Origin: Prosopocoilus inquinatus
Lineage: Eukaryota > Arthropoda > Insecta > Coleoptera > Lucanidae
Assembly (NCBI GenBank): GCA_036172665.1
Contig: JAYKNF010000014.1
Coordinates: forward strand, 3,213,001-3,277,000
DNA: 64,000 bases
Reading direction: 5' to 3'
Part shown: positions 36,301 to 49,410 of the stretch, piece by piece
How the letters are laid out: each line of letters begins with the position of its first letter
How positions within the stretch are numbered: the stretch's first letter is position 1
Translations under genes and position numbers: made by a program
The notes under the pieces: model-generated
What the model was told of the DNA's origin: nothing
Seen by the model: only the letters and a program-made list of their open reading frames with translations
Databases searched by the model: none

Positions 36301-38251
36301 GGATTAGCGTTGTTCCTGTGCTGTATCTAATCGATCCTTACTTATCTATCATGTTATTTGACGTTTGGATGGACTCCAGTAACCCTGACGTGAGATACGA
36401 AGTTCTCGGACGCAGCAGAAGCTGGAAATAGTTTTAAACGAAACAACACGCATTAGCGTTGTTCCTGTGATGTATCTAATCGATCCTTACTCATCTATCA
36501 TGTTATTTGGCGTTACGATGGACTCCAGTAACTTAGATGTGAGATACGAAGTTCTCGGACGCAGCTGAAGCTAGAAATAGTTTTAAACGAAACAACATGC
36601 ATTAGCGTTGTTCCTGTGATGTATCTAATCGATCCTTACTTATCTATCATGTTATTTGACGTTTGGATGGACTCCAGTAACCCTGACTTGAGATACGAAG
36701 TTCTCGGACGCAGCCGAAGCTGGAAATAGTTTTAAACGAAACAACACGTATTAGCGTTGTTCCTGTGATGTATCTAATCGATCCTTACTCATCTATCATA
36801 TTATTTGACTTTTGGATGGACTCCAGTAACTCTGATGTGAGATACAAAGTTTTTGGACGCAGCAGAAGCTGGAAATAGTTTTGAACGAAACAACACGTAT
36901 TAGCGTTGTTCCTGTGATGTATCTAATCGATCCTTACTTAGCTACTATGTTATTTGACGTTTCGATGGACTCCAGTAACTCTAATGTGAGATACGAAATT
37001 CTCGGACGCAGCAGCAGCTGGAAATAGTTTGAAACGAAACAACACATATTAGCGTTGTTCCTGTGATGTATCTAATCGATCCTTACTCATCTATCATGTT
37101 ATTTGACGTTTGGATGGACTCCAGCAAGTCTGATGTGAGATACAAAGTTTTTGGACGCAGCAGGAGCTGGAAATAGTTTTAAACGAAACAACACGTATTA
37201 GCGTTGTTCCTGTGCTGTATCTAATCGATAATTACTTACCTATCATGTTATTTGACGTTTCGATGGACTCCAGTAACTCTGATGTGAGATACGAAGTTTT
37301 CGGACGCAGCAGAAGCTGGAAATAGTTTTAAACGAAACAACACGTATTAGCGTTGTTCCTGTGCTGTATCTAATCGATACTTACTTGTCTATCATGTTAT
37401 TTGACGTTTCGATGGACTCCAGTAACTCTGATGTGAGATACGAAGTTTTCGGACGCAGCAGAAGCTGGAAATAGTTTTAAACGAAACAACACGTATTAGC
37501 GTTGTTCCTGTGATGTATCTAATCGATCCTTACTCATCTATCATGTTATTTGACGTTTGGATGGACTCCAGTAACTCTGATGTGAGATACAAAGTTTTTG
37601 GACGCAGCAGGAGCTGGAAATAGTTTTAAACGAAACAACACGTATTAGCGTTGTTCCTGTGCTGTATCTAATCGATCCTTACTTATCTATCATGTTATTT
37701 GACGTTTGGGTGGACTCCAGTAACTCTGATGAGAGATACAAAGATTTCGGACGCAGCAGAAGCTGGAAATACTTTTGAACGATACACCACCTATTAGCGT
37801 TGTTCCTGTGATGTATCTAAACGATCCTTACTTATCTAACATGTTATTTGACGTTTAGATGGACTCCAGTGTGTCTGATGTGAGATACAAAGTTTTGGGA
37901 CGCAGCAGGAGCTGGAAATAGTTTTAAACGAAACAACACGTATTAGCGTTGTTCCTGTGATGTATCTAATCGATCCTTACTCATCTATCATGTTATTTGA
38001 CGTTTGGGTGGACTCCAGTAACTCTGATGAGAGATACAAAGATTTCGGACGCAGCAGAAGCTGGAAATAATTTTGAACGATACACCACCTATTAGCGTTG
38101 TTCCTGTGATGTATCTAAACGATCCTTACTTATCTAACATGTTATTTGACGTTTAGATGGACTCCAGTGTGTCTGATGTGAGATACAAAGTTTTGGGACG
38201 CAGCAGGAGCTGGAAATAGTTTTAAACGAAACAACACGTATTAGCGTTGTT
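30355..38251. repeat. 53-monomer duplication, left copy
   Basis: The block is 7897 bp (53 x 149). Its first 3.64 kb (30355-33991) reappears at 38252-41888 at an offset of 7897, and its remainder (about 31459-38251) reappears at 41889-48681 at an offset of 10,430. Private shared marks are CATGTCATTTG (32180, 40077 and 42610), CATGTAATTTAAAG (34563 and 44993) and ACACGGATTAG (36297 and 46727). Scattered single-base differences exist, such as GGACACAGCAGAATC near 31.94 kb. Confidence 0.88.
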
Positions 38252-38256
38252 CCTGT

Positions 38257-40044
38257 GATGTATCTAATCGATCCTTACTCATCTATCATGTTATTTGGCG
38301 TTACGATGGACTCCAGTAACTTAGATGTGAGATACGAAGTTCTCGGACGCAGCTGAAGCTAGAAATAGTTTTAAACGAAACAACATGCATTAGCGTTGTT
38401 CCTGTGATGTATCTAATCGATCCTTACTTATCTATCATGTTATTTGACGTTTGGATGGACTCCAGTAACCCTGACTTGAGATACGAAGTTCTCGGACGCA
38501 GCCGAAGCTGGAAATAGTTTTAAACGAAACAACACGTATTAGCGTTGTTCCTGTGATGTATCTAATCGATCCTTACTCATCTATCATATTATTTGACTTT
38601 TGGATGGACTCCAGTAACTCTGATGTGAGATACAAAGTTTTTGGACGCAGCAGAAGCTGGAAATAGTTTTGAACGAAACAACACGTATTAGCGTTGTTCC
38701 TGTGATGTATCTAATCGATCCTTACTTAGCTACTATGTTATTTGACGTTTCGATGGACTCCAGTAACTCTAATGTGAGATACGAAATTTTCGGACGCAGC
38801 AGCAGCTGGAAATAGTTTGAAACGAATCAACACATATTAGCGTTGTTCCTGTGATGTATCTAATCGATCCTTACTCATCTATCATGTTATTTGACGTTTG
38901 GATGGACTCCAGCAAGTCTGATGTGAGATACAAAGTTTTTGGACGCAGCAGGAGCTGGAAATAGTTTTAAACGAAACAACACGTATTAGCGTTGTTCCTG
39001 TGCTGTATCTAATCGATAATTACTTACCTATCATGTTATTTGACGTTTCGATGGACTCCAGTAACTCTGATGTGAGATACGAAGTTTTCGGACGCAGCAG
39101 AAGCTGGAAATAGTTTTAAACGAAACAACACGTATTAGCGTTGTTCCTGTGCTGTATCTAATCGATACTTACTTATCTATCATGTTATTTGACGTTTCGA
39201 TGGACTCCAGTAACTCTGATGTGAGATACGAAGTTTTCGGACGCAGCAGAAGCTGGAAATAGTTTTAAACGAAACAACACGTATTAGCGTTGTTCCTGTG
39301 ATGTATCTAATCGATCCTTACTCATCTATCATGTTATTTGACGTTTGGATGGACTCCAGTAACTCTGATGTGAGATACAAAGTTTTTGGACGCAGCAGGA
39401 GCTGGAAATAGTTTTAAACGAAACAACACGTATTAGCGTTGTTCCTGTGCTGTATCTAATCGATCCTTACTTATCTATCATGTTATTTGACGTTTGGGTG
39501 GACTCCAGTAACTCTGATGAGAGATACAAAGATTTCGGACGCAGCAGAAGCTGGAAATACTTTTGAACGATACACCACCTATTAGCGTTGTTCCTGTGAT
39601 GTATCTAAACGATCCTTACTTATCTAACATGTTATTTGACGTTTAGATGGACTCCAGTGTGTCTGATGTGAGATACAAAGTTTTGGGACGCAGCAGGAGC
39701 TGGAAATAGTTTTAAACGAAACAACACGTATTAGCGTTGTTCCTGTGATGTATCTAATCGATCCTTACTCATCTATCATGTTATTTGACGTTTGGGTGGA
39801 CTCCAGTAACTCTGATGAGAGATACAAAGATTTCGGACGCAGCAGAAGCTGGAAATACTTTTGAACGATACACCACCTATTAGCGTTGTTCCTGTGATGT
39901 ATCTAAACGATCCTTACTTATCTAACATGTTATTTGACGTTTAGATGGACTCCAGTGTGTCTGATGTGAGATACAAAGTTTTGGGACGCAGCAGGAGCTG
40001 GAAATAGTTTTAAACGAAACAACACGTATTAGCGTTGTTCCTGT
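38257..40044. repeat. 12-monomer repeat within family C
   Basis: This block also equals 36469-38256 shifted by 1788 bp (12 monomers), from the GGCGTTACG monomer through the two GTTTAGATGG class III monomers. Small differences include AACGAATCAAC (about 38.82 kb) against AACGAAACAAC and GGAAATACTTTTG against GGAAATAATTTTG. Family C thus reuses a 12-monomer period, as A does, but with different monomers. Confidence 0.82.
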
Positions 40045-41888
40045 GCTGTATCTAATCGATCCTTACTTATCTATCATGTCATTTGACGTTTGGATGGACT
40101 CCAGTAACCCTGACGTGAGATACGAAGTTCTCGGACGCAGCAGAAGCTGGAAATAGTTTTAAACGAAGCAACAGGCATTAGCGTTGTTCCTGTGATGTAT
40201 CTAATCGATCCTTACTCATCTATCATGTTATTTGACGTTTCGATGGACTCCAGTAACTCTGATGTGAGATACGACGTTTCCGGACGCAGCAGAAGCTGGA
40301 AATAGTATTAAACGAAACAACACGTATTAGCGTTGTTCCTGTGATGTATCTAATCGATCCTTACTCATCTATCATGTTATTTGACGTTTGGATGTACTCC
40401 AGTAACTAGGATGAGAGATACAAAGATTTCATACGCAGCAGAAGCTGGAAATAGTTTTGAACGAAACAACACCTATTAGCGTTGTTCCTGTGATGTATCT
40501 AAACGATCCTTACTTATCTAACATGTTATTTAACGTTTGGATACACTCCAGTAAGTCTGATGTGAGATACAAAGTTTTTGGACGCAGCAGGAGCTGGAAA
40601 TAGTTTTAAACGAAACAACACGTATTAGCGTTGTCCCTGTGCTGTATCTAATCGATCCTTACTTATCTATCATGTTATTTGACGTTTGGATGGACTCCAG
40701 TAACTCTGATGTGAGATACGACGTTTTCGGACGCAGCAGAAGCTGGAAATAGTTTTAAACGAAACAACACGTATTAGCGTTGTTCCTGTGATGTATCTAA
40801 TCGATCCTTACTCATCTATAATGTTATTTGACGTTTGGGTGGACTCCAGTAACTCTGATGAGAGATACAAAGATTTCGGACGCAGCAGAAACTGGAAATA
40901 GTTTTGAACGATACACCACCTATTAGCGTTGTTCCTGTGATGTATCTAAACGATCCTTACTTATCTAACATATTATTTGACGTTTGGATGGACTCCAGTG
41001 AGTCTGATGTGAGATACAAAGTTTTGGGACGCAGCAGGAGCTGGAAATAGTTTTAAACGAAAGAACACGTATTAGCGTTGTTCCTGTGCTGTATCTAATC
41101 GATCCTTACTTATCTATCATGTTATTTGACGTTTGGATGGACTCCAGTAACCCTGACGTGAGATACGAAGTTCTCGGACGCAGCAGAAGCTGGAAATAGT
41201 TTTAAACGAAACAACACGCATTAGCGTTGTTCCTGTGATGTATCTAATCGATCCTTACTCATCTATCATGTTATTTGGCGTTACGATGGACTCCAGTAAC
41301 TTAGATGTGAGATACGAAGTTCTCGGACGCAGCTGAAGCTAGAAATAGTTTTAAACGAAACAACATGCATTAGCGTTGTTCCTGTGATGTATCTAATCGA
41401 TCCTTACTTATCTATCATGTTATTTGACGTTTGGATGGACTCCAGTAACCCTGACTTGAGATACGAAGTTCTCGGACGCAGCCGAAGCTGGAAATAGTTT
41501 TAAACGAAACAACACGTATTAGCGTTGTTCCTGTGATGTATCTAATCGATCCTTACTCATCTATCATATTATTTGACTTTTGGATGGACTCCAGTAACTC
41601 TGATGTGAGATACAAAGTTTTTGGACGCAGCAGAAGCTGGAAATAGTTTTGAACGAAACAACACGTATTAGCGTTGTTCCTGTGATGTATCTAATCAATC
41701 CTTACTTAGCCACTATGTTATTTGACGTTTCGATGGACTCCAGTAACTCTAATGTGAGATACGAAATTTTCGGACGCAGCAGCAGCTGGAAATAGTTTGA
41801 AACGAAACAACACATATTAGCGTTGTTCCTGTGATGTATCTAATCGATCCTTACTCATCAATCATGTTATTTGACGTTTGGATGGACT

Positions 41889-44421
41889 CCAGTAACTCTG
41901 ATGTGAGATACAAAGTTTTTGGACGCAGCAGGAGCTGGAAATAGTTTTAAACGAAACAACACGTATTAGCGTTGTTCCTGTGCTGTATCTAATCGATCCT
42001 TACTTATCTATCATGTTATTTGACGTTTGGGTGGACTCCAGTAACTCTGATGAGAGATACAAAGATTTCGGACGCAGCAGAAGCTGGAAATACTTTTGAA
42101 CGATACACCACCTATTAGCGTTGTTCCTGTGATGTATCTAAACGATCCTTACTTATCTAACATGTTATTTGACGTTTAGATGGACTCCAGTGTGTCTGAT
42201 GTGAGATACAAAGTTTTGGGACGCAGCAGGAGCTGGAAATAGTTTTAAACGAAACAACACGTATTAGCGTTGTTCCTGTGATGTATCTAATCGATCCTTA
42301 CTCATCTATCATGTTATTTGACGTTTGGGTGGACTCCAGTAACTCTGATGAGAGATACAAAGATTTCGGACGCAGCAGAAGCTGGAAATACTTTTGAACG
42401 ATACACCACCTATTAGCGTTGTTCCTGTGATGTATCTAAACGATCCTTACTTATCTAACATGTTATTTGACGTTTAGATGGACTCCAGTGTGTCTGATGT
42501 GAGATACAAAGTTTTGGGACGCAGCAGGAGCTGGAAATAGTTTTAAACGAAACAACACGTATTAGCGTTGTTCCTGTGCTGTATCTAATCGATCCTTACT
42601 TATCTATCATGTCATTTGACGTTTGGATGGACTCCAGTAACCCTGACGTGAGATACGAAGTTCTCGGACGCAGCAGAAGCTGGAAATAGTTTTAAACGAA
42701 GCAACAGGCATTAGCGTTGTTCCTGTGATGTATCTAATCGATCCTTACTCATCTATCATGTTATTTGACGTTTCGATGGACTCCAGTAACTCTGATGTGA
42801 GATACGACGTTTCCGGACGCAGCAGAAGCTGGAAATAGTATTAAACGAAACAACACGTATTAGCGTTGTTCCTGTGATGTATCTAATCGATCCTTACTCA
42901 TCTATCATGTTATTTGACGTTTGGATGTACTCCAGTAACTAGGATGAGAGATACAAAGATTTCATACGCAGCAGAAGCTGGAAATAGTTTTGAACGAAAC
43001 AACACCTATTAGCGTTGTTCCTGTGATGTATCTAAACGATCCTTACTTATCTAACATGTTATTTAACGTTTGGATACACTCCAGTAAGTCTGATGTGAGA
43101 TACAAAGTTTTTGGACGCAGCAGGAGCTGGAAATAGTTTTAAACGAAACAACACGTATTAGCGTTGTCCCTGTGCTGTATCTAATCGATCCTTACTTATC
43201 TATCATGTTATTTGACGTTTGGATGGACTCCAGTAACTCTGATGTGAGATACGACGTTTTCGGACGCAGCAGAAGCTGGAAATAGTTTTAAACGAAACAA
43301 CACGTATTAGCGTTGTTCCTGTGATGTATCTAATCGATCCTTACTCATCTATAATGTTATTTGACGTTTGGGTGGACTCCAGTAACTCTGATGAGAGATA
43401 CAAAGATTTCGGACGCAGCAGAAACTGGAAATAGTTTTGAACGATACACCACCTATTAGCGTTGTTCCTGTGATGTATCTAAACGATCCTTACTTATCTA
43501 ACATATTATTTGACGTTTGGATGGACTCCAGTGAGTCTGATGTGAGATACAAAGTTTTGGGACGCAGCAGGAGCTGGAAATAGTTTTAAACGAAAGAACA
43601 CGTATTAGCGTTGTTCCTGTGCTGTATCTAATCGATCCTTACTTATCTATCATGTTATTTGACGTTTGGATGGACTCCAGTAACCCTGACGTGAGATACG
43701 AAGTTCTCGGACGCAGCAGAAGCTGGAAATAGTTTTAAACGAAACAACACGCATTAGCGTTGTTCCTGTGATGTATCTAATCGATCCTTACTCATCTATC
43801 ATGTTATTTGGCGTTACGATGGACTCCAGTAACTTAGATGTGAGATACGAAGTTCTCGGACGCAGCTGAAGCTAGAAATAGTTTTAAACGAAACAGCATG
43901 CATTAGCGTTGTTCCTGTGATGTATCTAATCGATCCTTACTTATCTATCATGTTATTTGACGTTTGGATGGACTCCAGTAACCCTGACTTGAGATACGAA
44001 GTTCTCGGACGCAGCCGAAGCTGGAAATAGTTTTAAACGAAACAACACGTATTAGCGTTGTTCCTGTGATGTATCTAATCGATCCTTACTCATCTATCAT
44101 ATTATTTGACTTTTGGATGGACTCCAGTAACTCTGATGTGAGATACAAAGTTTTTGGACGCAGCAGAAGCTGGAAATAGTTTTGAACGAAACAACACGTA
44201 TTAGCGTTGTTCCTGTGATGTATCTAATCAATCCTTACTTAGCTACTATGTTATTTGACGTTTCGATGGACTCCAGTAACTCTAATGTGAGATACGAAAT
44301 TTTCGGACGCAGCAGCAGCTGGAAATAGTTTGAAACGAAACAACACATATTAGCGTTGTTCCTGTGATGTATCTAATCGATCCTTACTCATCAATCATGT
44401 TATTTGACGTTTGGATGGACT
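41889..44421. repeat. 17-monomer secondary duplication, right copy
   Basis: This block is 2533 bp and matches 39356-41888. Marks at this offset are CATGTCATTTG (40077, 42610), GGATGTACTCC (40391, 42924) and GAAACTGG (40889, 43422). CAGCATGCATT near 43.89 kb is a private change in the right copy. Confidence 0.85.
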
Positions 44422-47400
44422 CCAGTAAGTCTGATGTGAGATACAAAGTTTTTGGACGCAGCAGGAGCTGGAAATAGTTTTAAACGAAACAACACGTATT
44501 AGCGTTGTTCCTGTGCTGTATCTAATAGATAATTACTTATCTATCATGTTATTTGACGTTTCGATGGACTCCAGTAACTCTGATGTGAGATACGAAGTTT
44601 TCGGACGCAGCAGAAGCTGGAAATAGTTTTAAACGAAGCAACACGTATTGGCGTTGTTCCTGTGATATATCTAATCGATCCTTACTCATCTATCATGTTA
44701 TTTGGCGTTTCGATGGACTCCAGTAGCTCTGATGTGAGATACGACGTTTTCGGACGCAGCAGAAGCTGGAAATAGTTTTAAACGAAACAACACGCATTAG
44801 CGTTGTTCCTGTGATGTATCTAATCGATCCTTACTTAGCTACTATGTTATTTGACGTTTCGATGGACTCCAGTAACTCTAATGTGAGATACGACGTTTTC
44901 GGACGCAGCAGAAGCTGGAAATAGTTTTAAACGAAACAACACGTATTAGCGTTGTTCCTGTGATGTATCTAATCGATCCTTACTTATCTAACATGTAATT
45001 TAAAGTTTGGATGGACTCCAGTAAGTCTGATGTGAGATAAAAAGTTTTTGGAAGCAGCAGGAGCTGGAAATAGTTTTAAACGAAACACCACCTATTAGCG
45101 TTGTTCCTGTGATGTATCTAAACGATCCTTACTTATCTAACATGTTATTTGACGTTTGGATGGACTCCAGTAAGTCTGATGTGAGATACAATGTTCTTGG
45201 ACGCAGCAGGAGCTGGAAATAGTTTTAAACGAAACACCACGTATTAGCGTTGTTCCTGTGGTGTATCTAATCGATCCTTACTTATCTATTATGTTATTTG
45301 ACGTTTGGATGGACTCCAGTAACCCTGACGTGAGATACGAAGTTCTCGGACGCAGCAGAAGCTGGAAATAGTTTTAAACGAAACAACACGCATTAGCGTT
45401 GTTCCTGTGAAGTATCTAATCGATCCTTACTCATCTATCATGTTATTTGGCGTTTCGATGGACTCCAGTAACTTAGATGTGAGATACGAAGTTTTCGGAC
45501 GCAGCAGGAGCTGGAAATAGTTGTAAACGAAACAACACGTTTTAGCGTTGTTCCTGTGCTGTATCTAATCGATCCTTACTTATCTATCATGTTATTTGAC
45601 GTTTCGATGGGCTCCAGTAACTCTGATGTGAGATACGACGTTTTCGGACGCAGCAGAAGCTGGAAATAGTTTTAAACGAAACAACACGTTTAAGCGTTGT
45701 TCCTGTGCTGTATCTAATAGATCCTTACTTATCTATTATGTTATTTGACGTTTCGATGGGCTCCAGTAACTCTGATGTGAGATACGACGTTTTCGGACGC
45801 AGCAGAAGCTGGAAATAGTTTTAAACGAAACAACACGCATTAGCGATGTTCCTGTGATGTATCTAATCGATCCTTACTTATCTATCATGTTATTTGACGT
45901 TTCGATGGACTCCAGTAACTCTGATGTGAGATACGACGTTTCCGGACGCAGCAGAAGCTGGAAATAGTATTAAACGAAACAACACGTATTAGCGTTGTTC
46001 CTGTGATGTATCTAATCGATCCTTACTCATCTATCATGTTATTTGACGTTTGGATGTACTCCAGTAACTAGGATGAGAGATACAAAGATTTCATACGCAG
46101 CAGAAGCTGGAAATAGTTTTGAACGAAACAACACCTATTAGCGTTGTTCCTGTGATGTATCTAAACGATCCTTACTTATCTAACATGTTATTTAACGTTT
46201 GGATACACTCCAGTAAGTCTGATGTGAGATACAAAGTTTTTGGACGCAGCAGGAGCTGGAAATAGTTTTAAACGAAACAACACGTATTAGCGTTGTCCCT
46301 GTGCTGTATCTAATCGATCCTTACTTATCTATCATGTTATTTGACGTTTGGATGGACTCCAGTAACTCTGATGTGAGATACGACGTTTTCGGACGCAGCA
46401 GAAGCTGGAAATAGTTTTAAACGAAACAACACGTATTAGCGTTGTTCCTGTGATGTATCTAATCGATCCTTACTCATCTATAATGTTATTTGACGTTTGG
46501 GTGGACTCCAGTAACTCTGATGAGAGATACAAAGATTTCGGACGCAGCAGAAGCTGGAAATAGTTTTGAACGATACACCACCTATTAGCGTTGTTCCTGT
46601 GATGTATCTAAACGATCCTTACTTATCTAACATATTATTTGACGTTTGGATGGACTCCAGTGAGTCTGATGTGAGATACAAAGTTTTGGGACGCAGCAGG
46701 AGCTGGAAATAGTTTTAAACGAAAGAACACGGATTAGCGTTGTTCCTGTGCTGTATCTAATCGATCCTTACTTATCTATCATGTTATTTGACGTTTGGAT
46801 GGACTCCAGTAACCCTGACGTGAGATACGAAGTTCTCGGACGCAGCAGAAGCTGGAAATAGTTTTAAACGAAACAACACGCATTAGCGTTGTTCCTGTGA
46901 TGTATCTAATCGATCCTTACTCATCTATCATGTTATTTGGCGTTACGATGGACTCCAGTAACTTAGATGTGAGATACGAAGTTCTCGGACGCAGCTGAAG
47001 CTAGAAATAGTTTTAAACGAAACAACATGCATTAGCGTTGTTCCTGTGATGTATCTAATCGATCCTTACTTATCTATCATGTTATTTGACGTTTGGATGG
47101 ACTCCAGTAACCCTGACTTGAGATACGAAGTTCTCGGACGCAGCCGAAGCTGGAAATAGTTTTAAACGAAACAACACGTATTAGCGTTGTTCCTGTGATG
47201 TATCTAATCGATCCTTACTCATCTATCATATTATTTGACTTTTGGATGGACTCCAGTAACTCTGATGTGAGATACAAAGTTTTTGGACGCAGCAGAAGCT
47301 GGAAATAGTTTTGAACGAAACAACACGTATTAGCGTTGTTCCTGTGATGTATCTAATCGATCCTTACTTAGCTACTATGTTATTTGACGTTTCGATGGAC

Positions 47401-48681
47401 TCCAGTAACTCTAATGTGAGATACGAAATTTTCGGACGCAGCAGCAGCTGGAAATAGTTTGAAACGAAACAACACATATTAGCGTTGTTCCTGTGATGTA
47501 TCTAATCGATCCTTACTCATCTATCATGTTATTTGACGTTTGGATGGACTCCAGCAAGTCTGATGTGAGATACAAAGTTTTTGGACGCAGCAGGAGCTGG
47601 AAATAGTTTTAAACGAAACAACACGTATTAGCGTTGTTCCTGTGCTGTATCTAATCGATAATTACTTACCTATCATGTTATTTGACGTTTCGATGGACTC
47701 CAGTAACTCTGATGTGAGATACGAAGTTTTCGGACGCAGCAGAAGCTGGAAATAGTTTTAAACGAAACAACACGTATTAGCGTTGTTCCTGTGCTGTATC
47801 TAATCGATACTTACTTGTCTATCATGTTATTTGACGTTTCGATGGACTCCAGTAACTCTGATGTGAGATACGAAGTTTTCGGACGCAGCAGAAGCTGGAA
47901 ATAGTTTTAAACGAAACAACACGTATTAGCGTTGTTCCTGTGATGTATCTAATCGATCCTTACTCATCTATCATGTTATTTGACGTTTGGATGGACTCCA
48001 GTAACTCTGATGTGAGATACAAAGTTTTTGGACGCAGCAGGAGCTGGAAATAGTTTTAAACGAAACAACACGTATTAGCGTTGTTCCTGTGCTGTATCTA
48101 ATCGATCCTTACTTATCTATCATGTTATTTGACGTTTGGGTGGACTCCAGTAACTCTGATGAGAGATACAAAGATTTCGGACGCAGCAGAAGCTGGAAAT
48201 ACTTTTGAACGATACACCACCTATTAGCGTTGTTCCTGTGATGTATCTAAACGATCCTTACTTATCTAACATGTTATTTGACGTTTAGATGGACTCCAGT
48301 GTGTCTGATGTGAGATACAAAGTTTTGGGACGCAGCAGGAGCTGGAAATAGTTTTAAACGAAACAACACGTATTAGCGTTGTTCCTGTGATGTATCTAAT
48401 CGATCCTTACTCATCTATCATGTTATTTGACGTTTGGGTGGACTCCAGTAACTCTGATGAGAGATACAAAGTTGTCGGACGCAGCAGAAGCTGGAAATAC
48501 TTTTGAACGATACACCACCTATTAGCGTTGTTCCTGTGATGTATCTAAACGATCCTTACTTATCTAACATGTTATTTGACGTTTAGATGGACTCCAGTGT
48601 GTCTGATGTGAGATACAAAGTTTTGGGACGCAGCAGGAGCTGGAAATAGTTTTAAACGAAACAACACGTATTAGCGTTGTT

Positions 48682-49410
48682 CCTGTGCTGTATCTAATCG
48701 ATCCTTACTTATCTATCATGTTATTTGACGTTTGGATGGACTCCAGTAACCCTGACGTGAGATACGAAGTTCTCGGACGCAGCAGAAGCTGGAAATAGTT
48801 TTAAACGAAGCAACAGGCATTAGCGTTGTTCCTGTGATGTATCTAATCGATCCTTACTCATCTATCATGTTATTTGACGTTTCGATGGACTCCAGTAACT
48901 CTGATGTGAGATACGACGTTTCCGGACGCAGCAGAAGCTGGAAATAGTATTAAACGAAACAACACGTATTAGCGTTGTTCCTGTGATGTATCTAATCGAT
49001 CCTTACTCATCTATCATGTTATTTGACGTTTGGATGTACTCCAGTAACTAGGATGAGAGATACAAAGATTTCATACGCAGCAGAAGCTGGAAATAGTTTT
49101 GAACGAAACAACACCTATTAGCGTTGTTCCTGTGATGTATCTAAACGATCCTTACTTATCTAACATGTTATTTAACGTTTGGATACACTCCAGTAAGTCT
49201 GATGTGAGATACAAAGTTTTTGGACGCAGCAGGAGCTGGAAATAGTTTTAAACGAAACAACACGTATTAGCGTTGTCCCTGTGCTGTATCTAATCGATCC
49301 TTACTTATCTATCATGTTATTTGACGTTTGGATGGACTCCAGTAACTCTGATGTGAGATACGACGTTTTCGGACGCAGCAGAAGCTGGAAATAGTTTTAA
49401 ACGAAACAAC
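48682..49410. repeat. Family C, linker segment
   Basis: About five monomers lie here: AACCCTG with CATGTTATTTG (without the GTCATTTG change of the other C copies), the TTTCCGG monomer, the GGATGTACTCC monomer, class III GGATACACTCC, and GTTGTCCCTG. They continue the C order after the 70-monomer copy. Only satellite is present. Confidence 0.78.

Larger units (their letters stand above)
38252..48681. repeat. 70-monomer right copy (53 + 17)
   Basis: The right copy of the 53-monomer block has been enlarged to 70 monomers (10,430 bp) by a 17-monomer (2533-bp) internal duplication, 39356-41888 repeated at 41889-44421. The arithmetic closes exactly: 7897 + 2533 = 10430. The junction at about 41.89 kb shows the switch, since a CTCATCAATCATG monomer is followed by AGTAACTCTG where the sister copy at 34.0 kb has AGTAAGTCTG. 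Confidence 0.88.
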
